Shown piece after piece: positions 28,645 to 37,102 of a stretch of 64,000 bases of DNA. Below the pieces are notes generated by a model. The model was given only the letters and a program-made list of their open reading frames with translations. It was not told the origin of the DNA and made no database searches. Position numbers and translations under genes: made by a program. The DNA comes from Occallatibacter savannae (GTDB lineage: Bacteria > Acidobacteriota > Terriglobia > Terriglobales > Acidobacteriaceae). Numbering within the stretch: the first letter of the stretch is position 1; each line of letters opens with the position of its first letter. Location: the NCBI RefSeq assembly GCF_003131205.1, contig NZ_QFFY01000001.1:682001-746000 (forward strand). The letters run 5' to 3'.

Positions 28645-31119
28645 TTAGCCTCGGCCACCGCCACCACCCTGGCCGGGACCGCGCCCGCCGCGACGACGCC
28701 GGCGACGACGGTTGTTGGCTCCGGGTCCGCCGGGGCCGCCACTGGGACGCGGGCCAGTTCCCTGCCCAGCCTGGACCGGAGCGCCATCAGCGCGGTTGAA
28801 GTTAGGCTCGTTCTCTTCGTCGAACTCCTCGCCGCCTTCTTCATCGTCGAAGTCGTCGCCGCCTTCGATCAGGATCGTGCTCTGATTGGAGCGGGGCTGA
28901 CGCTCGTCGAACTCGCTGCGCGGACGTTGAGGCCGGCTGGGCTGCTGAGGAGCTTCTTCGGAGCGGCTGCTGCCGGCGCCGGAGTCGCCTTCTTCAACTG
29001 GGGCGCCCGAAGCTGCGGCAAGCTTGGCCTTCTGCTCGCGGATGAGAGCCTTGCGGCTGAGCTTGATGCGGTTGCCTTCGATGGCGAGGACCTTGACCAT
29101 GACCTGATCGCCTTCGCGGAGCTCGTCCTTCACTTCCTTGACGCGATGCTCGGCGATCTCAGAGATGTGCAGGAGGCCGTCGGTGCCCGGGAAGAGCTCG
29201 ACGAATGCGCCGAACTCGGCGAGTCGAACGACCTTCCCGAGGTAGATCTTGCCGACTTCGGGGACCGCAGTGATGTTGCCGATCATTTCGAGGGCGCGCT
29301 TGAGACCGTCGGCGTCGCTGGAGGCAACGCTGACCTTGCCGGTGTCGTCGACATCGATCTTGGCGCCGGTCTGCTCGACGATGCCACGGATGGTTGCGCC
29401 GCCCTTGCCGATCAGGTCGCGGATCTTGTCGGTGGGGATCATGAGAGTCTCGATGCGAGGCGCGTACTGCGAGCGTTCAGTGCGGGGACCGCTCAGTTCA
29501 GCGTCCATCTTGTCGAGGAGGAAGAGACGGCCGCGCTTGGCCTGCTCCATCGCTTCCTGCAGAATCTGACGGGTGAGGCCGCCGATCTTGATGTCCATCT
29601 GGAGAGCGGTGATGCCCTTGCGAGTTCCGGCAACCTTGAAGTCCATGTCGCCGTAGTGATCTTCGGCTCCGGCGATGTCAGTGAGGATGGCGTAGTCGTC
29701 GCCTTCCTTCACGAGTCCCATGGCAACTCCGGCGACCGATCCGGAGAGGGCGATCCCGGCGTCGAAGAGCGCGAGGCTGGCGCCGCAGACGGAGGCCATT
29801 GAAGATGACCCGTTCGACTCGAGGATGTCGGAGACGATGCGGATCGTGTAGGGCTGATCTGCTCCCTCGGGCAGCACAGCTGTGATGGCTCGTTCAGCGA
29901 GCGCCCCGTGGCCCACTTCACGACGACCAACGCCGGACATACGTCCAGTCTCACCAACGCTGAACGGCGGGAAGTTGTAGTGAAGCATGAAGTTCTTCTT
30001 CTTCTCGCCTTCGAAGCTCTCGAGCCGCTGACCTTCGTCGGCAGTGCCGAGAGTCGCGGTGACGAGTGCCTGGGTTTCGCCGCGGGTAAAGAGGGCGGAA
30101 CCGTGGGTGCGAGGAAGAACCTTGGTCTCGATGGAGATGGGACGAATCTCGTCGAAGGCGCGGCGGTCGGGACGGATGCGGTCCTTGGTGACCTGCTCGC
30201 GGAAGGTGCGCTCGCGGAGCGCCTCGTAATAGTGAGCGAGCTTCTTCTTGGCTTCGGGATCGTCGGCGGGGAGCTCGGCTGCAAGCTCGTCCTTGATCTG
30301 CTTGACGAGCGCGTAGCTCTTGATCTTGTCGTGGGTCTTCGTGTCGAGGGCGTCTTTGAGGCGCTCGCCGACCTTCGACTTGAGCGAGTTGTAGTACTCT
30401 TCGTCGAATGTGGGGGCATTGAAAGAGCGCTTTTGCTTTCCAGCCTTGGAGACGAGCTCTTCGATGGCGGCGCAGATCTTCTTGATCTCTTCGTGCCCGA
30501 ACTCGATGGCGGCGAGGATGACGTCTTCCGTCTCTTCCTTCGCGCCCGACTCGATCATCACAATGCCGTCTTTGTGGCCGACGACCATGATGTTGATGGT
30601 GGTGTTCGCACGCTCTTCGTAGGTGGGGTTGATGACGAACTCACCATTGACGCGGCCGACGCGGACTGCGCCGACGGTGGCGCCGAACGGAATGTCGGAA
30701 AGGGCCAGCGCACAAGCGGCGGCGTTGATGCCAATGACGTCGGGGTCATTCTGCTTGTCGGCAGAGAAGACCAGCGCGATGACCTGGGTCTCGTTGCGGA
30801 AGCCTTCAGGGAAGAGCGGGCGGATCGGGCGATCGATCTGACGGGCGGTGAGGATTTCCTTTTCACTCGGGCGGCCTTCACGCTTAATGAATCCGCCGGG
30901 GATGCGGCCGCCGGCGTAGGTGTATTCGCGGTAGTCGACAGTGAGGGGGAAAAAGTCGATGCCTTCGCGCTGGTCGGGAGACGCAACCGCGGTGGCCAGA
31001 ACCACGGTTTCGCCCGTGGATACCAGTGCAGCGCCGGAAGCCTGCTTGGCCATGCGACCGGTCTCAAAGACCAGGCGCTTGCCGCCGGCAAGCTCGACTG
31101 TCACTTCTTGTTTAGACAT
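28645..31119 (-). CDS. pnp: Polynucleotide phosphorylase
   Basis: Trimeric 3'-5' phosphorolytic exoribonuclease of mRNA turnover. The 824-residue protein has two RNase PH domains (about 10-210 and 325-545), a KH domain with the GKGG loop in [10 protein letters not shown], and an S1 domain ([18 protein letters not shown] onwards). A long tail from about 709 is first acidic ([15 protein letters not shown]) and ends in an Arg/Gly-rich stretch with seven consecutive arginines followed by GGRG motifs, which may add RNA binding or protein contacts. It follows rpsO in the classical order, with a strong hairpin between them. Confidence 0.96.
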   Translation of the reverse strand: MSKQEVTVELAGGKRLVFETGRMAKQASGAALVSTGETVVLATAVASPDQREGIDFFPLTVDYREYTYAGGRIPGGFIKREGRPSEKEILTARQIDRPIRPLFPEGFRNETQVIALVFSADKQNDPDVIGINAAACALALSDIPFGATVGAVRVGRVNGEFVINPTYEERANTTINIMVVGHKDGIVMIESGAKEETEDVILAAIEFGHEEIKKICAAIEELVSKAGKQKRSFNAPTFDEEYYNSLKSKVGERLKDALDTKTHDKIKSYALVKQIKDELAAELPADDPEAKKKLAHYYEALRERTFREQVTKDRIRPDRRAFDEIRPISIETKVLPRTHGSALFTRGETQALVTATLGTADEGQRLESFEGEKKKNFMLHYNFPPFSVGETGRMSGVGRREVGHGALAERAITAVLPEGADQPYTIRIVSDILESNGSSSMASVCGASLALFDAGIALSGSVAGVAMGLVKEGDDYAILTDIAGAEDHYGDMDFKVAGTRKGITALQMDIKIGGLTRQILQEAMEQAKRGRLFLLDKMDAELSGPRTERSQYAPRIETLMIPTDKIRDLIGKGGATIRGIVEQTGAKIDVDDTGKVSVASSDADGLKRALEMIGNITAVPEVGKIYLGKVVRLAEFGAFVELFPGTDGLLHISEIAEHRVKEVKDELREGDQVMVKVLAIEGNRIKLSRKALIREQKAKLAAASGAPVEEGDSGAGSSRSEEAPQQPSRPQRPRSEFDERQPRSNQSTILIEGGDDFDDEEGGEEFDEENEPNFNRADGAPVQAGQGTGPRPSGGPGGPGANNRRRRRRRGGRGPGQGGGGGRG

Positions 31120-31199
31120 AGTGTCCTCTTTTCGTTTTTTCGCTTGGGAAACTTTTCAGGTGAGCTGTACCGGAGGGGCAGAGATGGGTGCCACGTAGA

Positions 31200-31234
31200 A
31201 ACGCCGTCTCGAGCGATTGCTTCGAGGCGGCGTT
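31200..31234 (-). promoter_or_regulatory. rpsO-pnp intercistronic hairpin
   Basis: On the transcript, AACGCCGCCTCGA pairs with CTCGAGACGGCGTT around a short loop. It sits midway between rpsO and pnp. In other bacteria the same gap holds an RNase III-cleaved stem-loop through which PNPase limits its own synthesis, or the rpsO terminator. Either role is possible; no clear T run follows. Confidence 0.6.
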
Positions 31235-31402
31235 GGCTTGGGTCTGAGGTGAGGATTGCGGACGGAATGAGCCGACAACTCCGCGCAGGACCCGGCGTGA
31301 TTCGCGATCTGCCAGGTACACCATTGCCCCTAACTCAGAATGTGACGGGGCCATGACCAGGTTCCGGTCTGGGTGCTTCCGGTTCAACGTTTGCTTTCTG
31401 AT

Positions 31403-31669
31403 TTACTTGCGGATACCGAGCTTTGTGATCACGTCGCGGTAGCGATCGCCATCGTGCGTCTTCAGGTAGTCCAGCAGGCGGCGGCGCTTGCTCACGAGCA
31501 TAAGGAGGCCACGGCGTGAAGCGTGATCCTTCTTGTGGGTCTTGAAGTGCTCGGTCAGTTCGCCAATCCGCTCACTCAGAATCGCGATCTGGACTTCGGG
31601 GGAACCGGTGTCCGTCTCGTGGGTGCGGAAGCGTTCAATCAATGAAGTTTTCTTTGCAGTCGCCAACAC
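31403..31669 (-). CDS. rpsO: 30S ribosomal protein S15
   Basis: Primary 16S rRNA-binding protein of the small subunit platform. The 88-residue product is normal length and has the family blocks [25 protein letters not shown] and [10 protein letters not shown]. It starts at GTG, with an AAGAGGAG site about 11 bases upstream. It is followed by pnp on the same strand. Confidence 0.97.
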   Translation of the reverse strand: MLATAKKTSLIERFRTHETDTGSPEVQIAILSERIGELTEHFKTHKKDHASRRGLLMLVSKRRRLLDYLKTHDGDRYRDVITKLGIRK

Positions 31670-31830
31670 GGCGTATGGTACTCCTCTTGCGTTCTCAGTC
31701 CACTCTCAAAGTGTCTCCATAGAGGTTAACATGAATGACTTGCGGGACGGAAACCCGCGGCGGCGGATCTGCAAGTGTCTGGGTTTGAAGGGGTGTGGCC
31801 GAGCCGTGGAAACCGGGGATAATGGGGATA

Positions 31831-32598
31831 ATGCCCTTCACTCTCTCCCATGCGGCTGCGGCACTTCCCTTTCGCCGCACACGGCTGGTGATGTCAGCGC
31901 TGGTTTTCGGATGCTTCGGTCCGGACCTCGAGTACTTCCTGTGGCTGCGGCCGCATGGGCACTTCGGGCACACGCTGCCGGGGCTGTTCCTATTTGATCT
32001 GCCCGCCTGCCTGATCGCGCTGTTCTTTTTTCAACGCTATGCGAAGGCGCCCTTGGTTGCTTGTTTGCCGATGCACTTGCGAGAGCGAATCCACAAAGAC
32101 GGTGGGTTGGAGATCAGGACGTTTTCGAAGTTCATGCTGGTGTGCGCGTCGATCATGGTGGGCGTGCTGACGCACGTTGTCTGGGACTCATTCACGCATG
32201 ACTCGTACTTGTTCGGTCGAGATCTGGAATTCCTGAAGAAGAACGTGGATCTGCCGGTGGTTGGTTTACGAGACTGGGCGCTGATCTTGCAGTATGCGAG
32301 TTCGGTGTTCGGACTGGTAGCGATCCTGGTGTGGTTCATCTACTGGTATCGGCACACTGCGCCGGATCATCTCGAGAAGGAGAGCGGCTTCTTCTCGCGC
32401 GATCGCCTGGTGGTTGCCGGGGCGTTTGTCGCTGCGATTCTTGTGGGGCTGGTGAGGGCGGCGATCGGTGGATTGCCGAATGGAATTCACGGATACCAGA
32501 GGTTTATGACGGTGGCGTCGATTTCAAGCATTGCGACGTTCTGTCTGGAGATACTTGCGTACGGGGCTGTGCACAACAGGCTCGGCGAGAAGACCTGA
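31831..32598 (+). CDS. DUF4184 family membrane protein
   Basis: Multi-pass membrane protein of 255 residues. The start MPFTLSHAAAALPF at 31831 matches the conserved N terminus of DUF4184; ATG codons nine bases and 36 bases upstream are alternatives. Other conserved features are FGPDLEYFLW, HGHFGHTLPGLFLFDLP and THVVWDSFTHDSY, which are rich in histidine and aspartate and suggest a metal site. About six membrane segments are predicted. Function unknown. Confidence 0.8.
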   Translation: MPFTLSHAAAALPFRRTRLVMSALVFGCFGPDLEYFLWLRPHGHFGHTLPGLFLFDLPACLIALFFFQRYAKAPLVACLPMHLRERIHKDGGLEIRTFSKFMLVCASIMVGVLTHVVWDSFTHDSYLFGRDLEFLKKNVDLPVVGLRDWALILQYASSVFGLVAILVWFIYWYRHTAPDHLEKESGFFSRDRLVVAGAFVAAILVGLVRAAIGGLPNGIHGYQRFMTVASISSIATFCLEILAYGAVHNRLGEKT

Positions 32599-32633
32599 AT
32601 GCGACGCCTGCGATTCTATGTGGACGGAGGAGC

Positions 32634-33428
32634 ATGAGCACGTCACCTCACAACTACCTGCTTGCGAATACCAGCCCTGAAGCACCGAAGCGGTTCTCAG
32701 CTCTCGCTGAGTTGTTCGATCCGGGTACGGTCCGCCATTTGGACAGATGTGGCGTCGGCCGCGGATGGACGTGTTTAGAAGTGGGGGGAGGAGGAGGATC
32801 GATCGCCCGGTGGTTAGGTGAACGCGTTGGTCCGAGCGGACATGTGTTGGTCACCGATATCGATACTCGGTATCTAGAGCCGTTGAACGACGCTGGGATT
32901 GAGGTGCGTCGTCACAACATCGTGACGGATGCACCTCTGGAACCGATTTTTCAGCTGGTGCATACCCGTCTGGTGCTGATGCACCTTCCGCAGCGCGAGC
33001 GGGCGCTCGAGCGCATGGTTGCAGCACTGGAACCAGGCGGTTGGCTTGTTGTCGAGGAGTATGACACTGCATCGATGCTGCCAGATCCGGAGGTTGCTGC
33101 GGGCGAAGTCTTTTTGAAAGCACATCGCGCGATGTTGCAGTTCTTTGATGATGGAGGCGTGGACAGGCGCTACGGGCGAAAGCTGTTCGCGAGACTACGC
33201 GCGCACGGGTTGTCCGACGTAAGGGCGGAGGCCCAGGTGTTCATGTTCAGGGGTGGCTCTTCGGGAGCTTCTTTGTTAAAAGCGAATCTCGAGCAGCTCA
33301 GAACACCGATGATCGAGCGGAACTACATCAGTGCTAGAGCGTTCGACGAGGATCTCGCTCGATTGGATGATTCCGATTTCATTACACCGTCCGGAGTGAT
33401 GTGGTCGGCTTCGGGATGTCGCTCGTGA
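32634..33428 (+). CDS. SAM-dependent methyltransferase
   Basis: Class I methyltransferase of 264 residues. The ATG at 32634 follows GGAGGAGC; earlier in-frame codons overlap the previous gene in another frame and are discarded. The SAM-binding motif I is LEVGGGGGSIARWLG, the acidic residue ending strand 2 is in VTDIDTRYLE, and motif post-II is QLVHTRLVLMHLP. The target is unknown; the overall layout is that of small-molecule methyltransferases. Confidence 0.85.
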   Translation: MSTSPHNYLLANTSPEAPKRFSALAELFDPGTVRHLDRCGVGRGWTCLEVGGGGGSIARWLGERVGPSGHVLVTDIDTRYLEPLNDAGIEVRRHNIVTDAPLEPIFQLVHTRLVLMHLPQRERALERMVAALEPGGWLVVEEYDTASMLPDPEVAAGEVFLKAHRAMLQFFDDGGVDRRYGRKLFARLRAHGLSDVRAEAQVFMFRGGSSGASLLKANLEQLRTPMIERNYISARAFDEDLARLDDSDFITPSGVMWSASGCRS

Positions 33429-33454
33429 TCTCAGGCTTCTTAGCTACTCCGTTG

Positions 33455-35176
33455 ATGAATCGCATTCGCTTCAATCTGCCGTTGATCTTTGTTTTCGCCG
33501 TCGCGGCTTTGGCTGTGGCGCAGCAGAGTAACGATGCCAAAATCCGTTTTCGCGATGTCTCGCGGGAGGCGGGGCTGACGACTCAGCCGACGCCATCGCT
33601 CGAGAAGAAATATCTGGTTGAGATGATGGGCGGAGGCGTCGCGCTCTTCGACTGCGACAACGATGGGAAGCTGGACATTCTCGCGACGAACGATTCGGAT
33701 GTGGACCGGTATCGCAAGGGAGGCGATCTGATGGTCACGCTGTATCACCAGGAGTCGGCGCTTCACTTCTCTGACATTACGAGTAAGGCGGGGCTGGGGA
33801 CGAAGGGCTGGGGCATGGGCATTGCCATCGCCGACTTCGACAACGATGGCCTGCCGGATATCTACGTGACCGGGTACGGTCACAACGTTCTCTATCGCAA
33901 TGTGGGCGGATGCAAGTTTGAGGACGTGACGGAGAAGGCGCATGTGTCGGGAGGCGGCTTCTCTGCCGGCGCGGCGTGGGCCGACTACGACGGGGACGGA
34001 AGGGCGGATCTGTTCGTGTCGCGGTATGTGTACACGGATCTGGATCATCTGCCGGGGCCGGGGGCGAAGGGGTTCGGGTATCGCGATGTGCAGATTGAGC
34101 AGCCGGTGGCTCACGATGGCTATGCCGATCTGCTGTATCGCAATCGCGGCGATGGGACGTTTGAGGAAGTAGCGGCGAAGGCCGGCGTGGCGAATGCGGA
34201 GCATCGGCTGGGGATGGGCGTGGTGTGGGCTGATTACGACAATGATGGCTGGCCGGATCTGTTTGTGACGAACGACATGTCGGCGAACTACATTTATCGC
34301 AACAAGCACGACGGAACATTTGAAGACCTTGGCGTGGCGGCCGTGGCGGCGCTGGGGGAGCGCGGGGAGACTCAGGGGAACATGGCGGCGGACTTTGGCG
34401 ATGTAGCGCATGATGGCACTCTGGGGCTGCTGATTACGCGCTATGCACACCAGCCGTTGAGCCTGTATCACTACAGCGCTGCTGAGGGATTTGTGGATGA
34501 TACGTATGTGTCGGGGCTGGGGCATGTGGACAGGAACATGACGCGGTGGGGCGGAGGGTTTGCGGATTTCGACAACGATGGTTGGAACGACGTTCTGGTT
34601 GCGAATGGGAATTTCACTCCGCTGATCGACGCGATCCCTACGGACCCGCGGTATGCGGAACCGATGCTGTTGTTCCGGAATACAGGGAGCGCGCATTTTG
34701 CGGATGGGTCGAGTGCGTCCGGGCTGAATGAGGGCGCGTTGCAGTCGCGGCGCGGAACGGCATTTGGGGACATCGATAACGACGGCAATGTGGATGTGGT
34801 GACGTACAACGTGGGAGCGCCGCCGTCGCTATTCCTGAACGTGACGAAGAATATGAACCACCGGGTGGAGTTTCGGCTGGTGGGCGCGAAGAGCAACAGG
34901 GCGGCGATTGGAGCGCGGGTGACTGTGACGACGGGAGCGGGCTCAGGCGAGGTGAAGAGGATCGATGAGGTTCGGGCGGGGGGGAGTTATTTGTCGAGCA
35001 GCGATCAGCGATTGCATTTCGGGCTGGGGAGCGCAAGTGTGATGAGCCGAGTTCAGATTCGATGGCCGGATAGGACGGTTGAGGAGCTGAAGGATGTGGC
35101 GGCGGATGCGGTGTATACGGTTGTGGAGGGGGAAGGGATCAAGGGAAGTGTGAAGTTTCTATCATCGACGAGGTGA
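33455..35176 (+). CDS. Secreted FG-GAP/ASPIC-UnbV protein
   Basis: The start MNRIRFNLPL at 33455 gives a signal peptide and 573 residues; an earlier ATG at 33401 would overlap the methyltransferase. Six calcium-type repeats are seen, such as ALFDCDNDGKLDI, ADFDNDGLPDIYV, ADYDGDGRADLFV, ADYDNDGWPDLFV, ADFDNDGWNDVLV and GDIDNDGNVDVV, giving a seven-bladed-type propeller. The C-terminal ASPIC/UnbV domain is marked by GARVTV and WPDRTVEEL. The family is common in secreted proteins of Acidobacteria and Planctomycetes; ligand unknown. Confidence 0.88.
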   Translation: MNRIRFNLPLIFVFAVAALAVAQQSNDAKIRFRDVSREAGLTTQPTPSLEKKYLVEMMGGGVALFDCDNDGKLDILATNDSDVDRYRKGGDLMVTLYHQESALHFSDITSKAGLGTKGWGMGIAIADFDNDGLPDIYVTGYGHNVLYRNVGGCKFEDVTEKAHVSGGGFSAGAAWADYDGDGRADLFVSRYVYTDLDHLPGPGAKGFGYRDVQIEQPVAHDGYADLLYRNRGDGTFEEVAAKAGVANAEHRLGMGVVWADYDNDGWPDLFVTNDMSANYIYRNKHDGTFEDLGVAAVAALGERGETQGNMAADFGDVAHDGTLGLLITRYAHQPLSLYHYSAAEGFVDDTYVSGLGHVDRNMTRWGGGFADFDNDGWNDVLVANGNFTPLIDAIPTDPRYAEPMLLFRNTGSAHFADGSSASGLNEGALQSRRGTAFGDIDNDGNVDVVTYNVGAPPSLFLNVTKNMNHRVEFRLVGAKSNRAAIGARVTVTTGAGSGEVKRIDEVRAGGSYLSSSDQRLHFGLGSASVMSRVQIRWPDRTVEELKDVAADAVYTVVEGEGIKGSVKFLSSTR

Positions 35177-35250
35177 TCCAGCTTCATCCGATTTCGCTCA
35201 GCCTTCAGCGTGATATGTTGAACTGCCAGCTGAAAGACAGCCACAGATCC

Positions 35251-35309
35251 TTCGACTCACCACCCCCGAACTGAAAAACGTTCGGGGCCCCTTTCGCTCA
35301 GGATGACAG
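35251..35309 (+). repeat. 60-base element, inverted copy of 8554-8613
   Basis: Reads TTCGACTCACCACCCCCGAA, through ACGTTCGGGGCCCC, to TCGCTCAGGATGACAG. Its reverse complement matches 8554-8613 nearly throughout. It lies between the convergent FG-GAP and VWFA genes. Confidence 0.75.
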
Positions 35310-35330
35310 GCATCTTGGCTGATGCTTCCC

Positions 35331-36371
35331 CTAGTCGGCGCCGCGCCAGTAGTTGGCGCGGGCGATGATTTTGGCGCCGTAGTCTTCGACGGTGCGGACG
35401 CGGATGGTGTGGAGGCCGGGAGACGGATCGCTCGGGCTGAAGGTGATGAGGTAGCGGTTGCGCACTTCTTTTGCGGCTTCCATGATGCGGTCTTCGAAGC
35501 GGTGGTCGCCGACGAAGGTCATGTACTCGCCTCCGCTCATGATGGCGATTTCTTTCGCCACGTTCTTTTTGAACGCGTTGACGGCCATGACGAGCGTAGA
35601 GACCATGCTCATCATGCGATCTTCGCCGGAGTCTTTGACGTCGTGGGCGAACTCGGCTTTGGAAGGCGAGTAGGAGACGCTGAGGACCAGCACGTCTGAC
35701 CGGCCAATTTTGGCGACGAGTTGCGCGGGCTTGGTGTGCTTGCTGCCGTGATCGCGCTGCTCGCTGATGAGGAGCAGGACGCGGCGGTATTGCTTGGGCT
35801 GGTCTTCAAGCAGGGTAACGCCGTAGCTGATGGTGTCGAGAATGGCGGCGCCGCCATCGCCGGGCTCGAGTTGCTGAAGGCTTTCCGATAGCTCTTCCTG
35901 CGAATGCGTGTAGTCGTGAATGAGGCGAGGGACGGAGCTGAAGCCGACGAGGGCGGCCTGGCTGCGCGGGTCGGAGAGGAACATTTCCAGCAGAGGGCCC
36001 ATCTTGTTGAGCTTCTGGAATTCGAGCCAGCCTGAGCGGCCTTCCTCCATTGCGATGACTAGAGCGATGGGCGCGGTGTCGAGTTCTTCCTGGACGTGGA
36101 TCTTCTGCGGAACGCCGTTGTCTTCGACGACGAAGTCAGACTGCTTGAGGCCGTAGACGATGCCGCCGCCGTGGGGCTTCTCAACGAGGGTGGGGACGAG
36201 AACTTCGTTGGTGGTGACGCGAATGGTGGGTCCGGCAGCCTGGGAGCCGGGCATGGCCTGCGGCGCTTCGACGGGAGGCAGGGCGGGCTCCTGGGCCAGG
36301 GCGGCCGGGACAACGCCGAGCAGGAATAGAAGGAAACAAAGCCGATGCCGCCGGCGCGGTCCGACGCTCAT
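35331..36371 (-). CDS. VWFA-related secreted protein with degenerate MIDAS
   Basis: A 346-residue protein with signal peptide (LCFLLFLLGVVPAALAQ). It has the acidobacterial VWFA pattern: an N-terminal region with RVTTNEVLVPTLV and DFVVEDNGVPQKI, then a Rossmann-like core. Where the metal motif DxSxS is expected, it reads VIAMEEGRSG, so the MIDAS looks lost. The later LLISEQRDHGS replaces the usual SDG block. The end, RYLITFSPSDPSPGLHTIRV, is typical of the family. It is related in layout to the 21060-22034 protein, which keeps the MIDAS. Confidence 0.82.
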   Translation of the reverse strand: MSVGPRRRHRLCFLLFLLGVVPAALAQEPALPPVEAPQAMPGSQAAGPTIRVTTNEVLVPTLVEKPHGGGIVYGLKQSDFVVEDNGVPQKIHVQEELDTAPIALVIAMEEGRSGWLEFQKLNKMGPLLEMFLSDPRSQAALVGFSSVPRLIHDYTHSQEELSESLQQLEPGDGGAAILDTISYGVTLLEDQPKQYRRVLLLISEQRDHGSKHTKPAQLVAKIGRSDVLVLSVSYSPSKAEFAHDVKDSGEDRMMSMVSTLVMAVNAFKKNVAKEIAIMSGGEYMTFVGDHRFEDRIMEAAKEVRNRYLITFSPSDPSPGLHTIRVRTVEDYGAKIIARANYWRGAD

Positions 36372-36444
36372 TCTGATAGAGACCTCCGGGTTCGATGATA
36401 GGTGATCGCTGCGATCGCAGTTTCATGCCGAAACGCGGCAAGAA

Positions 36445-36460
36445 TGTGATTTGAATCACG
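36445..36460. promoter_or_regulatory. Crp/Fnr-type palindromic site
   Basis: TGTGATTTGAATCACG contains the perfect inverted repeat GTGATT-TG-AATCAC and fits the Crp pattern TGTGA-N6-TCACA in all but the last base. It is 74 bases upstream of the VWFA gene and 143 upstream of the divergent small gene. No Crp/Fnr gene is in the window. A chance match is possible. Confidence 0.4.
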
Positions 36461-36602
36461 ATATTGCTCTCAGTATCGGGGGTGATGCCACCTCCAGGGG
36501 TCGAGCCTCACCGTAAAGTCTGCAAATCATTGCACGGGGGTGGGATACAGGCGTACCCACTTCGGGAGTACTGTTTGGTCACGGGAGTAAGGAGAAAGAC
36601 CC

Positions 36603-37028
36603 ATGGGCCGAACCCACGTTGACGAAACCTATCTCAGCGCATTCCATGCCGCAGTAGAGCAACGCGAGTACATCTTCAGAGAGTTTGAACTGCTGAAGCA
36701 GCGGAGAACGCTGCTCGAGCAGGCTGCTCGCAGCCTGGAGCCCCTGGTATATCCGGACGAGTACCACGAGAAGCAGGCGGAGCTGGCAGCGGCAGCCGAA
36801 CAGGCTGTAAAGGCCGTGGTCGAAATCAGAAGCTCAGCGCCGAGCCCGGAGATCTGGAATCCGACAATTCCGGCCGAGGTACCTGCGCCGGTCGTTGCTC
36901 CAGCGCCGGTCCCGGAGGCTGCGCCCGTGCAGGCTGTGACGCAGGTTTATGTGCACGGCGACGGCGAGCCGGACGATGAGATTCAGCGGCGCATCAGCAT
37001 CGCGATTGGGCGCTCGGCGGCAGACTGA
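36603..37028 (+). CDS. Small coiled-coil hypothetical protein
   Basis: A 141-residue acidic protein of unrecognised family. Residues 10-75 are strongly helical and charged (HAAVEQREYIFREFELLKQR), probably a coiled coil. Residues 80-110 are Pro/Ala/Val-rich, a likely flexible linker, and the last 25 include EPDDEIQRRISIAIG. An AAGGAG site lies just before the ATG. No signal peptide or membrane segment. A perfect hairpin follows 25 bases after the stop. Confidence 0.65.
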   Translation: MGRTHVDETYLSAFHAAVEQREYIFREFELLKQRRTLLEQAARSLEPLVYPDEYHEKQAELAAAAEQAVKAVVEIRSSAPSPEIWNPTIPAEVPAPVVAPAPVPEAAPVQAVTQVYVHGDGEPDDEIQRRISIAIGRSAAD

Positions 37029-37053
37029 GCACGATTCGCCGCGAAGACTGGAA

Positions 37054-37079
37054 AAGGCCTCGGTGCGCGCCGAGGCCTT
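37054..37079. terminator. Bidirectional hairpin terminator
   Basis: AAGGCCTCGG (37054-37063) and CCGAGGCCTT (37070-37079) form a perfect ten-base stem with loop TGCGCG between convergent genes. The minus-strand side continues TTTTCC, which is the better T run, so it suits the DUF4139-like gene best and the coiled-coil gene also. Confidence 0.75.
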
Positions 37080-37102
37080 CTGTGTCTCCCTACTAGAGCA
37101 GC

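Larger units (their letters stand above)
28395..29100. other. Strand-composition switch point
   Basis: Left of this stretch the + strand has more C than G; right of it, more G than C, independent of gene direction. Hand counts of single 60-base rows (G/C): 9421 has 13/28, 15901 has 14/24, 25621 has 15/22, 28081 has 12/20; 29401 has 23/14, 34021 has 27/12, 56041 has 29/10. The spacer 28395-28644 holds one repeat copy and the pnp terminator, and no DnaA box. Confidence 0.7.

Noticed and set aside
29908..31356. 482-residue open frame on + strand over pnp
   Set aside because: It is antisense to a full-length PNPase with intact domains; composition is typical of the reverse frame of a high-GC gene.
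32331..32633. N-terminal extension of the methyltransferase
   Set aside because: It overlaps the DUF4184 gene in another frame; GGAGGAGC and the ATG at 32634 define the start.
33440..34696. 418-residue frame on - strand over the FG-GAP gene
   Set aside because: The plus-strand protein has clear signal peptide and repeats; the minus frame is His/Arg/Pro-rich without motifs.
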